DNA of 57,705 bases from Clostridia bacterium (GTDB lineage: Bacteria; Bacillota_A; Clostridia; Christensenellales; Aristaeellaceae): NCBI GenBank assembly GCA_017399225.1, contig JAFQEB010000043.1:1-57705 (forward strand). The letters are read 5' to 3'. Below, one piece after another: positions 24,931 to 32,945 of the stretch. Position 1 is the first letter of the stretch. Each line of letters opens with the position of its first letter. Below the pieces are notes generated by a model. The model ran no database searches, was not told the origin of the DNA, and saw only the letters and a list, made by a program, of their open reading frames with translations. Position numbers and translations under genes: made by a program.

Positions 24931-25420
24931 GGCTGCTTTCCTCCTTTTCTGCAGAGGGCTTGACGCCCTCCAGCTTCATGACGCGGTCCTCCATGTCAAA
25001 GCCTTCCTGGCCCACGTCGAAGGACGTATCCAGGCAGTGGATGAGGAACTCGTCCTCCTGCACGTCCACGGTGATGGTGCCGGGCGTCATGGTGATGGAG
25101 TTGGCCAGGATCACCTTGCCCGCATCGGTGCGGAGCTTCGTCTTGAAGGAGGTCACCTCCGGCTCAATGACCATCGAAGGCGACCAGATCAGGCGGATCA
25201 CGCCGAAGGCGGACTTGAAAACCTCGCCCACCAGGTATACAAAATAGCCCAGGATGTGCGGGATGCGCCGGGCGATCTTCCACTCCTTTTTCGGGGAATA
25301 GCCCATGAATGCGCACATGAATGCATACAGCGCGGCACAGACGATCGCGCCCACGATGGCGATCTCCGTCGTCCATTGCCCGTTGAGCAGCACCCAGAAG
25401 CCAAACAGCAGGAAATACAT
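24923..25420 (-). CDS. mrpE: Na+/H+ antiporter subunit E (MrpE/MnhE)
   Basis: First gene of the operon. From the ATG at 25420 (GGGAGG eight bases upstream) it encodes 165 residues. Two N-terminal helices are followed by a cytoplasmic region with TDAGKVILANSITMTPGTITVDVQEDEFLIHCLD, the MrpE hallmark. Earlier in-frame ATGs lack a usable ribosome-binding site. Confidence 0.92.
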   Translation of the reverse strand: MYFLLFGFWVLLNGQWTTEIAIVGAIVCAALYAFMCAFMGYSPKKEWKIARRIPHILGYFVYLVGEVFKSAFGVIRLIWSPSMVIEPEVTSFKTKLRTDAGKVILANSITMTPGTITVDVQEDEFLIHCLDTSFDVGQEGFDMEDRVMKLEGVKPSAEKEESSHD

Positions 25421-25474
25421 GCTCATATCCTCCCATTTATACGACCATTGTCGGCACATTTCGTGCCGGTCGAT

Positions 25475-25503
25475 ATTGTAGTCCTTCCTATTAAAGAAGT
25501 CAA
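25475..25503 (-). promoter_or_regulatory. Promoter of the Mrp-like operon
   Basis: Reverse strand: -35 TTGACT (25498-25503), 17-base spacer, -10 TACAAT (25475-25480). All ten genes down to 15744 are tightly packed behind it. Confidence 0.7.
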
Positions 25504-25573
25504 TAGCAAATCAGGCCGTTTTGCTGCCAAAGTTTTCCGCCGCGCAGGAAGTGAAAGGTTTTACAATTTCCCA

Positions 25574-25603
25574 TTGCTCACCCCAGGAGAAATATGCTAT
25601 AAT
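25574..25603 (+). promoter_or_regulatory. Promoter of the NlpC/P60-like gene
   Basis: -35 TTGCTC (25574-25579), 18-base spacer, -10 TATAAT (25598-25603). It diverges from the mrp promoter. Confidence 0.55.
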
Positions 25604-25636
25604 GGAGCCACTCCCCATGAAAGGAACGATCGACGA

Positions 25637-26536
25637 ATGCTCAAGCGCATCCTGGCCCTGGCGCTGCTGGCGCTGACGCTGCTGGGCGCATCCGCCCAGG
25701 CAGAGGTGGCCAAATCCCCTGTGCTGGACGCGGCGCTGTCCATGCTGGAGGAGGGCAACGTATTCCTCCTACGGTATAATGAACTCACCGATTCCCAGGT
25801 GGAGGCCCGCTTTGAGCTGGGCGCCCCCTACTTCTTCGGCGGCAAGCATGACTACAAGCTGGGCGGCGAGCCGCTGCTCTTTTCCCGGGAGCCGCTGTAT
25901 GCCAAGCGCGTCATCTGGGAGCAGACCCGCTTTTATGACAAGGGCAAGGAGTACCTCTACGGCTTCGATTGCTCCGGCTTTACCCAGTGGGTGTTCTCCG
26001 AGGTCGGCTGGGCGGAGCATCCGCCGCTGGATCAGATGATCCTGCGGTATGCGGATTACGGGAAGAAGAACCACGTCTACAGCCACCGCAAGGGCAAGGA
26101 AATGCCTCCCTACGATCAGCTGGCGGAAACCCTTGAGGTGGGCGACCTGCTGGTGGGCAAGAACCGCGCCCGTCATGTGATGATGTACATCGGCACCCTG
26201 CGCGCCTTCGGCTTCACAGCCGAGGAGGTGCCGGAGCTGGCGGAATACCTGGATTATGCCCTGGTCATCCACTGCGGCCCCAGCCTGATGTACGGCGAGC
26301 GCATCCGGTCCTTCCTGGACGCCCATGCGGATGACCCGTACTACGACGGCGTGCTCGTGCCGGACGGCGGCGTGGCGGTCTCCATCATCGGGGTACCCTT
26401 TGAGGATGCGCCCAACCACGCCCATGAGGGCATTACGGATTATGCGTGGTTCGACCTGCCGGACGGGTATAAGCTGACCATCTGGGATCTCCCGGCCTGC
26501 ACCAGCTTCTGCTGGTTCCGTGCCGGCGGCATCTGA
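25637..26536 (+). CDS. Secreted NlpC/P60-like cysteine peptidase family protein
   Basis: A 299-residue protein with a signal peptide (MLKRILALALLALTLLGASAQAE). The domain has the NlpC/P60-type catalytic Cys in YGFDCSGFTQWVFSEVG (about residue 116) and a candidate catalytic His in RARHVMMYIGT. Such enzymes cleave peptidoglycan stem peptides or related gamma-D-Glu amides. A roughly 45-residue insertion lies between Cys and His. The start is the ATG directly before the signal peptide, with AAAGGAA upstream. The longer open frame is not coding. Confidence 0.82.
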   Translation: MLKRILALALLALTLLGASAQAEVAKSPVLDAALSMLEEGNVFLLRYNELTDSQVEARFELGAPYFFGGKHDYKLGGEPLLFSREPLYAKRVIWEQTRFYDKGKEYLYGFDCSGFTQWVFSEVGWAEHPPLDQMILRYADYGKKNHVYSHRKGKEMPPYDQLAETLEVGDLLVGKNRARHVMMYIGTLRAFGFTAEEVPELAEYLDYALVIHCGPSLMYGERIRSFLDAHADDPYYDGVLVPDGGVAVSIIGVPFEDAPNHAHEGITDYAWFDLPDGYKLTIWDLPACTSFCWFRAGGI

Positions 26537-26563
26537 TTCATCCAAATACCATACCGGGAATAT

Positions 26564-26607
26564 AATGCGGATAGCTCCTCGGAGGTGAGGTGCTATCCGC
26601 ATTTTGA
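26564..26607. terminator. Bidirectional terminator between convergent genes
   Basis: Perfect 12-base-pair stem AATGCGGATAGC / GCTATCCGCATT with a 16-base loop and TTTTGATT on the plus side. On the minus strand it follows the GH43 frame. Confidence 0.75.
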
Positions 26608-26630
26608 TTATGGGGTGCGTATCGGGAAAG

Positions 26631-28778
26631 TCACTTCACCACTACGGTGGTCTTTACCCACTTCAGCTTCGGATCAAGATCCATCTCCTCCGTCAGATCC
26701 AGCACGGGGAAGTCCTCACAGTTGAAGTGCACGCGGCGGATGCCCGAGGAGCGGGGGCCGTTCACGCCGGGACGGGCATGGTAGGTGTTCCAGGTGAGGC
26801 CGTCCTCGTCGGTGATGTAGGCGTTGTGGCCGGGGCCAAATTCCCCCGGGACGCTCCGGGAGGTCAGCAGGGGGTAGTTCTCCTTCGTCCAGTTGGCCAG
26901 GTCGAGGGGATCCTTGCCCTCGTCCATGGAGAGCAGGCCCACCACATAGGTGCTGTCCACCAGCGCGCCGGAGTAGGTCAGCAGGATCCTGCCGCCCCGG
27001 TAGAGCGCGAAGGGACCCTCGACCACGAAGGTGTGGTTGTTCTCCCAGCCGTATTCCGGCACGGTCAGCACCTGCGGATCGGTCAGCAGCCGCCAGGGCT
27101 GCTCGGGGTCGAGCTGGGCGATGTAGAGCCACGCGCCCTGATCCACGGGGTCAAACTGGCGCTGTGACCAGGCCGCGTAGAGCTTCCCGGCGGAGTGGAA
27201 CACGGTCATGTCCAGGGTGATGCCCTTTTCGAACAGGGGCGAGCCGTCCCGGCGCACCACGCGCCGGCTCATCTCCCAGTCGGAGGCCTTGATGGGGTTG
27301 CCGCCGGGCTTGAGGGCCATGACGTGGCTCTGCTCCTGCACGAAGGGCCCGGGCGTGCCGGCATGGAAGATGTACAGGCGGCCGCCGATGATGTGCATTT
27401 CCGGCGCCCAGAGGAGGTTCCCCAGGTGGGGATAGGTCTGATTGTCCAGGATCAGGTGCTGCTGGGCCGTCACCAGGCCAGGGATGCTGTCCGCCACGCG
27501 GATGTAGAGGGTGTGGTTCCAGTCCAGGTCGTTGGTGGAGATGAAATAGTACTTGCCCTCCCAGCGGCACATGGCGGGGTCGGCCTTGTTCCACATGGTC
27601 GGAAATTCGTAGTGATCCTGATGCACGCAGCCCTCGATCTCGTAGCAGCCGGGCTTTGTCCAGTCGACGCCGTCTGCCTGCCAGTCGACGCGCTTCTCCA
27701 TCGAGGAGCCGTCGGAGTAGCGGGCGATGGCGCGCACCTTGTCCAGCTCTGCAGGGGAGGAAGCTTCGACCTGCGCGGGCACGTCGTTAGTGACGTTCAC
27801 CGGGGTCAGGAAGCGTGCGCGCAGCCGGGCGGCGACCTCCTCCGGAATGTCGATGACGCTGTGGGGGATGCAGCCCTCGGGCAGCTCGGTTTCGCCCAGC
27901 TCGGGAGCTTTGCGGACGAAGTACTCCTGCGCCAGCGGATCGCTCTCGTGCAGCAGGGGCTGCTCGGTGTAGTGGATCAGGTCGGGGCTGGTGAAGAAGA
28001 GCACATGATCCGCGCTGGCTGCGTCTGCCGTGCCGTCGCACTCGATGCGCCGGGCGACGATGGCCCACTGGCCGTCCGGCAGGCGGGTCAGCCACGGCTC
28101 GCGCAGGCTGTAGGGGTGCAGAACGCCCTGCTCATCCGGCACGGCCTTGGCGTACACGATGCCGGAATTGTGCAAAAGGGGCGTGCAGACGCCGTTTTCG
28201 ATCAGCGCCAGGTGGACGCTGTCGGCCAGCTTGGGAGCGTAGATAGCCTCCTCCAGCGGGGTGCGGGTGTAGCAGAGCAGCATGGATGTACCTCCTTCAT
28301 CGGTGGGGGCAGGGAGCAGCTTGACGTACAGGGGCGTGCCCTTTTCGTCGGGCTGGAACCCCTTGCTCAGGTGGAAGGGGACTGCTTTCGTCTCCGGGCG
28401 CAGGGCGATCGTCCAGGCGCCCAGCTGCTTCAGCTGCTTTTCGGCCATGGCGTAGGCCTGGGAGCCGTACCCCTGACGGCGGTATGCGGGCTCCACATAG
28501 AAGCTCTTGATGAAAGCGCGGTGGGTCGGCTCGTAGAGGGAGTAGGTGATCAGGCCGATCAGCTGCTCGTCCAGCAGGATCCGCATCATGAAGCAGGGGT
28601 TGCGGGTCTGCATGGACTGGCGGATCAGCTCGGCGCTGAGCTCCGGGTCGTTCAGGTCGGCGATCTCGTCACGGTAGTCCTCCTCCGTGCAGACTTCGGA
28701 AAGGTAGGCGTCCATCAGGCGGCAGTAGGCCGACCAGTCGCCGGGCCAGGTGAGGGAAAAAGGCGTCAGCTTCAGCAT
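26631..28778 (-). CDS. GNAT acetyltransferase-GH43 glycosidase in one reading frame
   Basis: From the ATG at 28778 (GAGGTG upstream) the frame encodes 715 residues. Residues 1-165 are a GNAT N-acetyltransferase with the acetyl-CoA loop VEPAYRRQGYGSQAYAMAEKQL. From about 166 a family 43 glycoside hydrolase follows. It has the catalytic base Asp in KADPAMCRWEGKYYF, the pKa-modulating region WAPEMHIIGGRLYIFHAG (Glu where Asp or Glu is seen) and the proton-donor Glu in VEGPFALYRGGRILLTYSG. GH43 enzymes act on arabinan, arabinoxylan or xylo-oligosaccharides. There is no signal peptide, so it acts in the cytoplasm on imported sugars. A perfect AAGGAGG and ATG inside the frame (28283) would make the GH43 part alone (550 residues). 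It may be a fusion, a dual-start gene or two genes joined by loss of a stop. Confidence 0.8.
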   Translation of the reverse strand: MLKLTPFSLTWPGDWSAYCRLMDAYLSEVCTEEDYRDEIADLNDPELSAELIRQSMQTRNPCFMMRILLDEQLIGLITYSLYEPTHRAFIKSFYVEPAYRRQGYGSQAYAMAEKQLKQLGAWTIALRPETKAVPFHLSKGFQPDEKGTPLYVKLLPAPTDEGGTSMLLCYTRTPLEEAIYAPKLADSVHLALIENGVCTPLLHNSGIVYAKAVPDEQGVLHPYSLREPWLTRLPDGQWAIVARRIECDGTADAASADHVLFFTSPDLIHYTEQPLLHESDPLAQEYFVRKAPELGETELPEGCIPHSVIDIPEEVAARLRARFLTPVNVTNDVPAQVEASSPAELDKVRAIARYSDGSSMEKRVDWQADGVDWTKPGCYEIEGCVHQDHYEFPTMWNKADPAMCRWEGKYYFISTNDLDWNHTLYIRVADSIPGLVTAQQHLILDNQTYPHLGNLLWAPEMHIIGGRLYIFHAGTPGPFVQEQSHVMALKPGGNPIKASDWEMSRRVVRRDGSPLFEKGITLDMTVFHSAGKLYAAWSQRQFDPVDQGAWLYIAQLDPEQPWRLLTDPQVLTVPEYGWENNHTFVVEGPFALYRGGRILLTYSGALVDSTYVVGLLSMDEGKDPLDLANWTKENYPLLTSRSVPGEFGPGHNAYITDEDGLTWNTYHARPGVNGPRSSGIRRVHFNCEDFPVLDLTEEMDLDPKLKWVKTTVVVK
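28281..28297 (-). promoter_or_regulatory. Internal ribosome-binding site and start codon before the GH43 domain
   Basis: AAGGAGG (28291-28297 on the minus strand), seven-base spacer, ATG (28281-28283), exactly at the GNAT/GH43 boundary. This favours separate translation of the 550-residue GH43 protein. Confidence 0.65.
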
Positions 28779-28809
28779 AAGGCACCTCGCAGTATCTGGT
28801 TTCGATCGG

Positions 28810-28838
28810 TTGACAGCCATCGCTGTGATATATACAAT
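28810..28838 (+). promoter_or_regulatory. Promoter of the GH63/MGH1-like gene
   Basis: -35 TTGACA (28810-28815), 17-base spacer, -10 TACAAT (28833-28838). It diverges from the GNAT-GH43 gene. Confidence 0.7.
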
Positions 28839-28977
28839 AATAGCATAATCACCCGGCGGAAACCAGACGAAATTTGCTGACAACTGATTACATTTTGCTG
28901 TGTAAAGGGCGGCTGATCACGCGGATCCGGGAAACAGCCACCCTGCCCCAAAGGAAAACCAACAGGAGGCGACCGAC

Positions 28978-30420
28978 ATGCTCCCTCAAACCCAAGTCAC
29001 CTTTGAAACCTCTGATCCCTCCCTGCAAAGGCTTTACGACGCCGCCGTAGAGAACTGCCGCAGCAACCTGACCATGTTCGGCCCTGACCGTGTGCTGGTG
29101 GAGGGCGGCGGGTACGAAAAGATCTGGCTGGAGACCCAGCCCATGGGCGGGGAGATGTACGCTCCCTACGACATGGAGGCGGCGCTGAACAATCAGCTGC
29201 TCTTCATGCGCACCCAGCGGCAGGACGGACGGCTGGCCGGCTCCATCCAGTGCCATCCGGACGGACGCATTGAGCCCCAGTTCAATAAGCTGCAGGGCTT
29301 TTGCTTCCCGTGGCCGGCGCTGAATATGTATTATCGCATCGGGCGGGATGCAGACTATCTGCGGATGCTGGAAAGGGCGCTGGAGGGCTTCGACGGCTGG
29401 CTGCACCGTACCCGGGCAGTCTCCGGCGACGGATGCCTGAGCTCCTTCTGCGTCTACGATACGGGGGAGGACAATGCCCTGCGCTACGGGGACGCCCCCA
29501 ATTATTGCGAAACGGACGCGCCGCCCGAAGGCAGCAGCGTCGTTCCCATGGCGTCCATGGATATCACCAGCTTCTCCTATGCCGCAAGGGATACCCTGGC
29601 GCGGATCAGCCGGATCCGGGGCGACGCGGCGGGAGAGAAACGCTGGCGTGCCGGGGCGGAGGAGGTTGCGAAAGCCCTGCGCACCCGCCTGTGGGATGAA
29701 GCGCGGGGCGCCTGCTTCGACCGGGACAGGCAGGGGAGAACCATACCGGTGCTGTGCCACAATACGTTGCGGTGCATGTATTGGGGGAGCCTCTGGCAGG
29801 GGATGGCGGACCGCTTTGTGCGGGAGCACCTGCTGAACCCGGCGGAGTTCTGGACGAAGCTCCCCCTGCCCTCCGTGGCGGCGAATGACCCGGCCTTCTG
29901 CAATGCCCCGGAGAACAACTGGAGCGGCCAATGCGAGGGCCTGACCTATCAGCGGGCGATCCTGGCGCTGGAGCGCTACGGCTATGAGCCCATCGTCACA
30001 AAGCTGGGGCATAAGCTGATGGAGGCGGTTATTGCGGGCGGATATGTGTTCACCCAGCAGTTTGATCCCTTTACCGCCAGGCCCAGCCGGGTGGGCATGT
30101 ACAGCCATGAGGTGCTGAAACCCGGCGACCCGGAGGCCTTTCAGGATTCCTACGGCCCCACGCTCCTGTCCGTGCTGGGGTATATCTCCCACATCTGGGG
30201 CATCGACCAGCAGATGGGCCAGTGGTGGTTCAGCCTGGGCAGCGGCCCGGCGTATGCGTATGCGCTCAGCCAGGGCGAGCACGAGATGCGCATCGACAGC
30301 GACGGGAAGCAGGCCCGTATCCTCATGGACGGGCGGGAGATCCATTGCGGGCCCGGCGGCGTGCGCATCATCACAAATGACCAGGGACAGATTCTGGGGA
30401 TCCGCCGCATCGAGGAATGA
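28978..30420 (+). CDS. GH63 / MGH1-like (alpha/alpha)6-barrel glycoside hydrolase
   Basis: A 480-residue protein without signal peptide. It fits the MGH1/GH63-type inverting glycosidases: LETQPMGGEMYAPYDMEAALNNQLLF near the N-terminus, then VYDTGEDNALRY, the counterpart of the W/Y-D-T-G-x-D motif that carries the catalytic acid in this clan, and PENNWSGQCEGLTYQRAILALERYGY with a candidate base region. Relatives hydrolyse mannosylglycerate, glucosylglycerate or alpha-glucosides. Substrate here is unknown. It diverges from the GNAT-GH43 gene and probably belongs with it in oligosaccharide use. It has an ACAGGAGGCGACC ribosome-binding site. Confidence 0.78.
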   Translation: MLPQTQVTFETSDPSLQRLYDAAVENCRSNLTMFGPDRVLVEGGGYEKIWLETQPMGGEMYAPYDMEAALNNQLLFMRTQRQDGRLAGSIQCHPDGRIEPQFNKLQGFCFPWPALNMYYRIGRDADYLRMLERALEGFDGWLHRTRAVSGDGCLSSFCVYDTGEDNALRYGDAPNYCETDAPPEGSSVVPMASMDITSFSYAARDTLARISRIRGDAAGEKRWRAGAEEVAKALRTRLWDEARGACFDRDRQGRTIPVLCHNTLRCMYWGSLWQGMADRFVREHLLNPAEFWTKLPLPSVAANDPAFCNAPENNWSGQCEGLTYQRAILALERYGYEPIVTKLGHKLMEAVIAGGYVFTQQFDPFTARPSRVGMYSHEVLKPGDPEAFQDSYGPTLLSVLGYISHIWGIDQQMGQWWFSLGSGPAYAYALSQGEHEMRIDSDGKQARILMDGREIHCGPGGVRIITNDQGQILGIRRIEE

Positions 30421-30425
30421 TATCT

Positions 30426-30453
30426 GTGCAGCCGTAATATGCGGCTGCACTTT
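30426..30453 (+). terminator. Terminator of the GH63-like gene
   Basis: Perfect stem GTGCAGCCG / CGGCTGCAC, seven-base loop, then TTTCTGCTT. Confidence 0.75.
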
Positions 30454-30493
30454 CTGCTTGAGCGGAAAAGCCAAGAAAAGTGCAATCGGCTTC

Positions 30494-30522
30494 TTGAAAC
30501 GTGCCGGGGGTTGTAGTAGAAT
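30494..30522 (+). promoter_or_regulatory. Promoter of the NfnA/NfnB-like operon
   Basis: -35 TTGAAA (30494-30499), 17-base spacer, -10 TAGAAT (30517-30522). Confidence 0.6.
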
Positions 30523-30576
30523 ATGACCCATATCCCATTGTATTCCCCTCCACACGGAGGCAGAGGAGGACGTCCC

Positions 30577-31446
30577 ATGTTTCCCATTGTCAAGAAGCGC
30601 GTGCTGAATCCTACGGTCACGCTGATGGAAATTGAAGCCCCCCTTGTGGCCCGCAAGGCGCTGCCGGGTCAGTTTATCATCTTCCGCATCGACGAGGAAG
30701 GCGAGCGCATCCCGCTGACCATCGCCGGTTATGACCGCGAGCGCGGCACCGTCACCATTATCTTCCAGAAGGTCGGCTACACCACCGAAAAGCTCGATAC
30801 CCTGAATGAGGGCGACGCGCTGCTGGACTTCGTCGGCCCCCTGGGCGAGCCGAGCCACACCGAGGGCGTGAAGCGCGCGGCCGTCATCGGCGGCGGTCTG
30901 GGCGTGGCCATCGCCTACCCCCAGGCCAAGGCGCTGCATGAAAATAGCTGCGAGGTGGATCTGATCGTCGGCTTCCGCAATGAGGACCTCATTATCCTGA
31001 AGGACGAGCTCACCGCTGCCTGCACCGAGCTGACTGTCATGACCGACGACGGCTCCAACGGCAACAAGGGCTTCGTTACCCAGGCCCTGGCCGCCAAGCT
31101 GGCAGAGGGCAAGCAGTATGACGAAGTCATCGCCATCGGCCCGCTGCCGATGATGCGCGCCGTGTGCGATCTGACCAGGCCCTACGGCGTCAAGACCATC
31201 GTGAGCATGAACCCCATTATGATCGACGGCACGGGCATGTGCGGCGGCTGCCGCGTCACCGTGGGCGGCGTGACGAAGTTCGCCTGCGTGGACGGCCCCG
31301 ACTTCGACGGCCATCTCATCGACTGGGACGAGGCCATCGCCCGCAGCCGCATGTTCCGCCCGGAAGAGGCGCAGGCAAAGGAAAAACTGGCGCATGTCTG
31401 CCGCCGCGAACAGATGGCGGACGCCGCGATGAAGGGAGGCGCCTGA
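30577..31446 (+). CDS. nfnA: NfnA/SudB-like FAD/NAD-binding subunit with 2Fe-2S cluster
   Basis: A 289-residue flavoprotein of the PyrK/SudB/NfnA family. An FAD-binding beta-barrel (LPGQFIIFRIDEEGERIPLTI) is followed by an NAD-binding domain (AVIGGGLGVAIAYPQAKAL). The C-terminal cluster motif is MIDGTGMCGGCRVTV...KFACVDGPDFDGH, with the Asp and three Cys that bind a 2Fe-2S centre. With the next gene it forms either an electron-bifurcating ferredoxin:NADP+ oxidoreductase (Nfn) or a glutamate synthase/sulfide dehydrogenase-type complex. GAGGAGG sets the start at 30577, not the longer frame. The two genes are one base apart. Confidence 0.88.
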   Translation: MFPIVKKRVLNPTVTLMEIEAPLVARKALPGQFIIFRIDEEGERIPLTIAGYDRERGTVTIIFQKVGYTTEKLDTLNEGDALLDFVGPLGEPSHTEGVKRAAVIGGGLGVAIAYPQAKALHENSCEVDLIVGFRNEDLIILKDELTAACTELTVMTDDGSNGNKGFVTQALAAKLAEGKQYDEVIAIGPLPMMRAVCDLTRPYGVKTIVSMNPIMIDGTGMCGGCRVTVGGVTKFACVDGPDFDGHLIDWDEAIARSRMFRPEEAQAKEKLAHVCRREQMADAAMKGGA

Positions 31447-31447
31447 T

Positions 31448-32833
31448 ATGCCCAACATGAGCCTGAAAAAGAACCCCATGCCGGAGCAGGAGCCTCAAAT
31501 CCGCGCGGCCAATTTCAAGGAAGTCGCCCTGGGCTACACCCGCGAAATCGCCATGGAAGAGGCTGACCGGTGCCTTAATTGCAAGAACGCGCCCTGCGTC
31601 ACCGGCTGCCCGGTGAACGTGCCCATCCCGAACTTTATCGCCAAGATCAAGGAGGGCGACTTCCAGGCCGCCTATGATATCATCCGCACGCAGAACGGCC
31701 TGCCCGCCATCTGCGGCCGCGTCTGTCCCCAGGAGACCCAGTGCGAGAGCAAGTGTGTTCGCGGCATCAAGGGAGAACCTGTGGGCATCGGCCGCCTGGA
31801 ACGCTTCGCTGCCGACTGGGCCATGAACGAGGGCAAGGTGTCTTCCGATACCGCGCCGAAGAACGGCAAGCGCGCCGCGGTGGTCGGCTCCGGCCCTGCG
31901 GGTCTGACCTGCGCCGCTGACCTGGCCCGTGCGGGCTGGGATGTGACGGTCTACGAGGCCCTCCACACCCCCGGCGGCGTGCTGATGTACGGCATCCCCG
32001 AGTTCCGCCTGCCCAAGAAGCTGGTGCAGCAGGAGATCGACAACATCCGCGCGCTGGGTGTGAAGATCGTCACCAACGCGGTCGTTGGCCGCGCCCTCAC
32101 CGTGGACGAGCTGCTGAATGACGAGAAGTTCGATGCGGTGTTCGTGGGCTCCGGTGCGGGTCTGCCGAATTTCCAGAAGATCCCCGGCGAGAGTCTGTGC
32201 GGCGTGTACAGCGCCAACGAGTTCCTTACCCGCATCAACCTGATGAAGGCCTATACCTTCCCCCAGGCGGATACGCCGGTGAAGGTGGGCGGCAGGGTGG
32301 CTGTCATCGGCGGCGGCAACGTCGCGATGGACGCGGCCCGCTGCGCCAAGCGCCTGGGTGCGGAGGTGTACATCGTGTACCGCCGCTCCGAGGCCGAAAT
32401 GCCCGCCCGCGCCGAGGAAGTCCACCACGCCAAGGAGGAGGGCGTCAACTTCCTGATGCTCACCAATCCCACTGCCATCAAGGGCGACGAGAACGGCTTC
32501 GTGTCCGCTATGACCTGCGTGAAGATGGAACTGGGCGAGCCGGACGCAAAGGGTCGCCGCCGTCCCGTGGTCATCGAGGGCAGCGAGTTTGACCTGCCTG
32601 TCGAGACCGTCATCGTGGCCATCGGCAACAGCCCCAACCCCCTCATCAAGAAGACCACCCCCGACCTCCCCACCGAAAGCTGGGGCGGCATCACCACCGA
32701 CGACATGGGCCGCTGCGGCAAGCTCCACGTCTACGCCGGCGGCGACGCGGTCACCGGCGCGGCCACGGTCATCCTGGCCATGGGCGCGGGTAAGAAAGCC
32801 GCGAAGGCGATCATCGAGGACAACGCTGAATAA
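31448..32833 (+). CDS. gltA: NfnB/GltA-like NADPH-dependent flavoprotein (glutamate synthase small-subunit family)
   Basis: A 461-residue protein usually annotated homotetrameric NADPH glutamate synthase GltA, and homologous to NfnB. N-terminal cysteine motifs CLNCKNAPCVTGCPV and CGRVCPQETQCESKC bind 4Fe-4S clusters. AAVVGSGPAGLTCAADLARAG is the FAD site and AVIGGGNVAMDAARCAKRLG the NADPH site. No large glutamate synthase subunit is nearby, so a transhydrogenase-like Nfn role is more likely in an anaerobe. That distinction is inference. A clear terminator follows. Confidence 0.88.
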   Translation: MPNMSLKKNPMPEQEPQIRAANFKEVALGYTREIAMEEADRCLNCKNAPCVTGCPVNVPIPNFIAKIKEGDFQAAYDIIRTQNGLPAICGRVCPQETQCESKCVRGIKGEPVGIGRLERFAADWAMNEGKVSSDTAPKNGKRAAVVGSGPAGLTCAADLARAGWDVTVYEALHTPGGVLMYGIPEFRLPKKLVQQEIDNIRALGVKIVTNAVVGRALTVDELLNDEKFDAVFVGSGAGLPNFQKIPGESLCGVYSANEFLTRINLMKAYTFPQADTPVKVGGRVAVIGGGNVAMDAARCAKRLGAEVYIVYRRSEAEMPARAEEVHHAKEEGVNFLMLTNPTAIKGDENGFVSAMTCVKMELGEPDAKGRRRPVVIEGSEFDLPVETVIVAIGNSPNPLIKKTTPDLPTESWGGITTDDMGRCGKLHVYAGGDAVTGAATVILAMGAGKKAAKAIIEDNAE

Positions 32834-32844
32834 ACACAACATTT

Positions 32845-32873
32845 GGGAGACGGACGCAGCGTCCGCCTCCCTT
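32845..32873 (+). terminator. Terminator of the NfnA/NfnB-like operon
   Basis: GGGAG-A-CGGACGC stem pairing with GCGTCCG-C-CTCCC, closed by a two-base turn, then TTCTTG. Confidence 0.7.
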
Positions 32874-32881
32874 CTTGTGCC

Positions 32882-32910
32882 TTGTCGAAAACCCGGGAAT
32901 ATGGTATAAT
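32882..32910 (+). promoter_or_regulatory. Promoter of the dnaD-dnaI operon
   Basis: -35 TTGTCG (32882-32887), 17-base spacer, -10 TATAAT (32905-32910). Confidence 0.65.
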
Positions 32911-32945
32911 CAAATTTACCCCAAAACAACAAGGAGGCCCCGCAC

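Noticed and set aside
24728..26536. 602-residue plus-strand frame including the NlpC/P60-like protein
   Set aside because: Only the part from 25637 has a signal peptide and domain; the rest lies opposite mrpE and mrpF and across their promoter.
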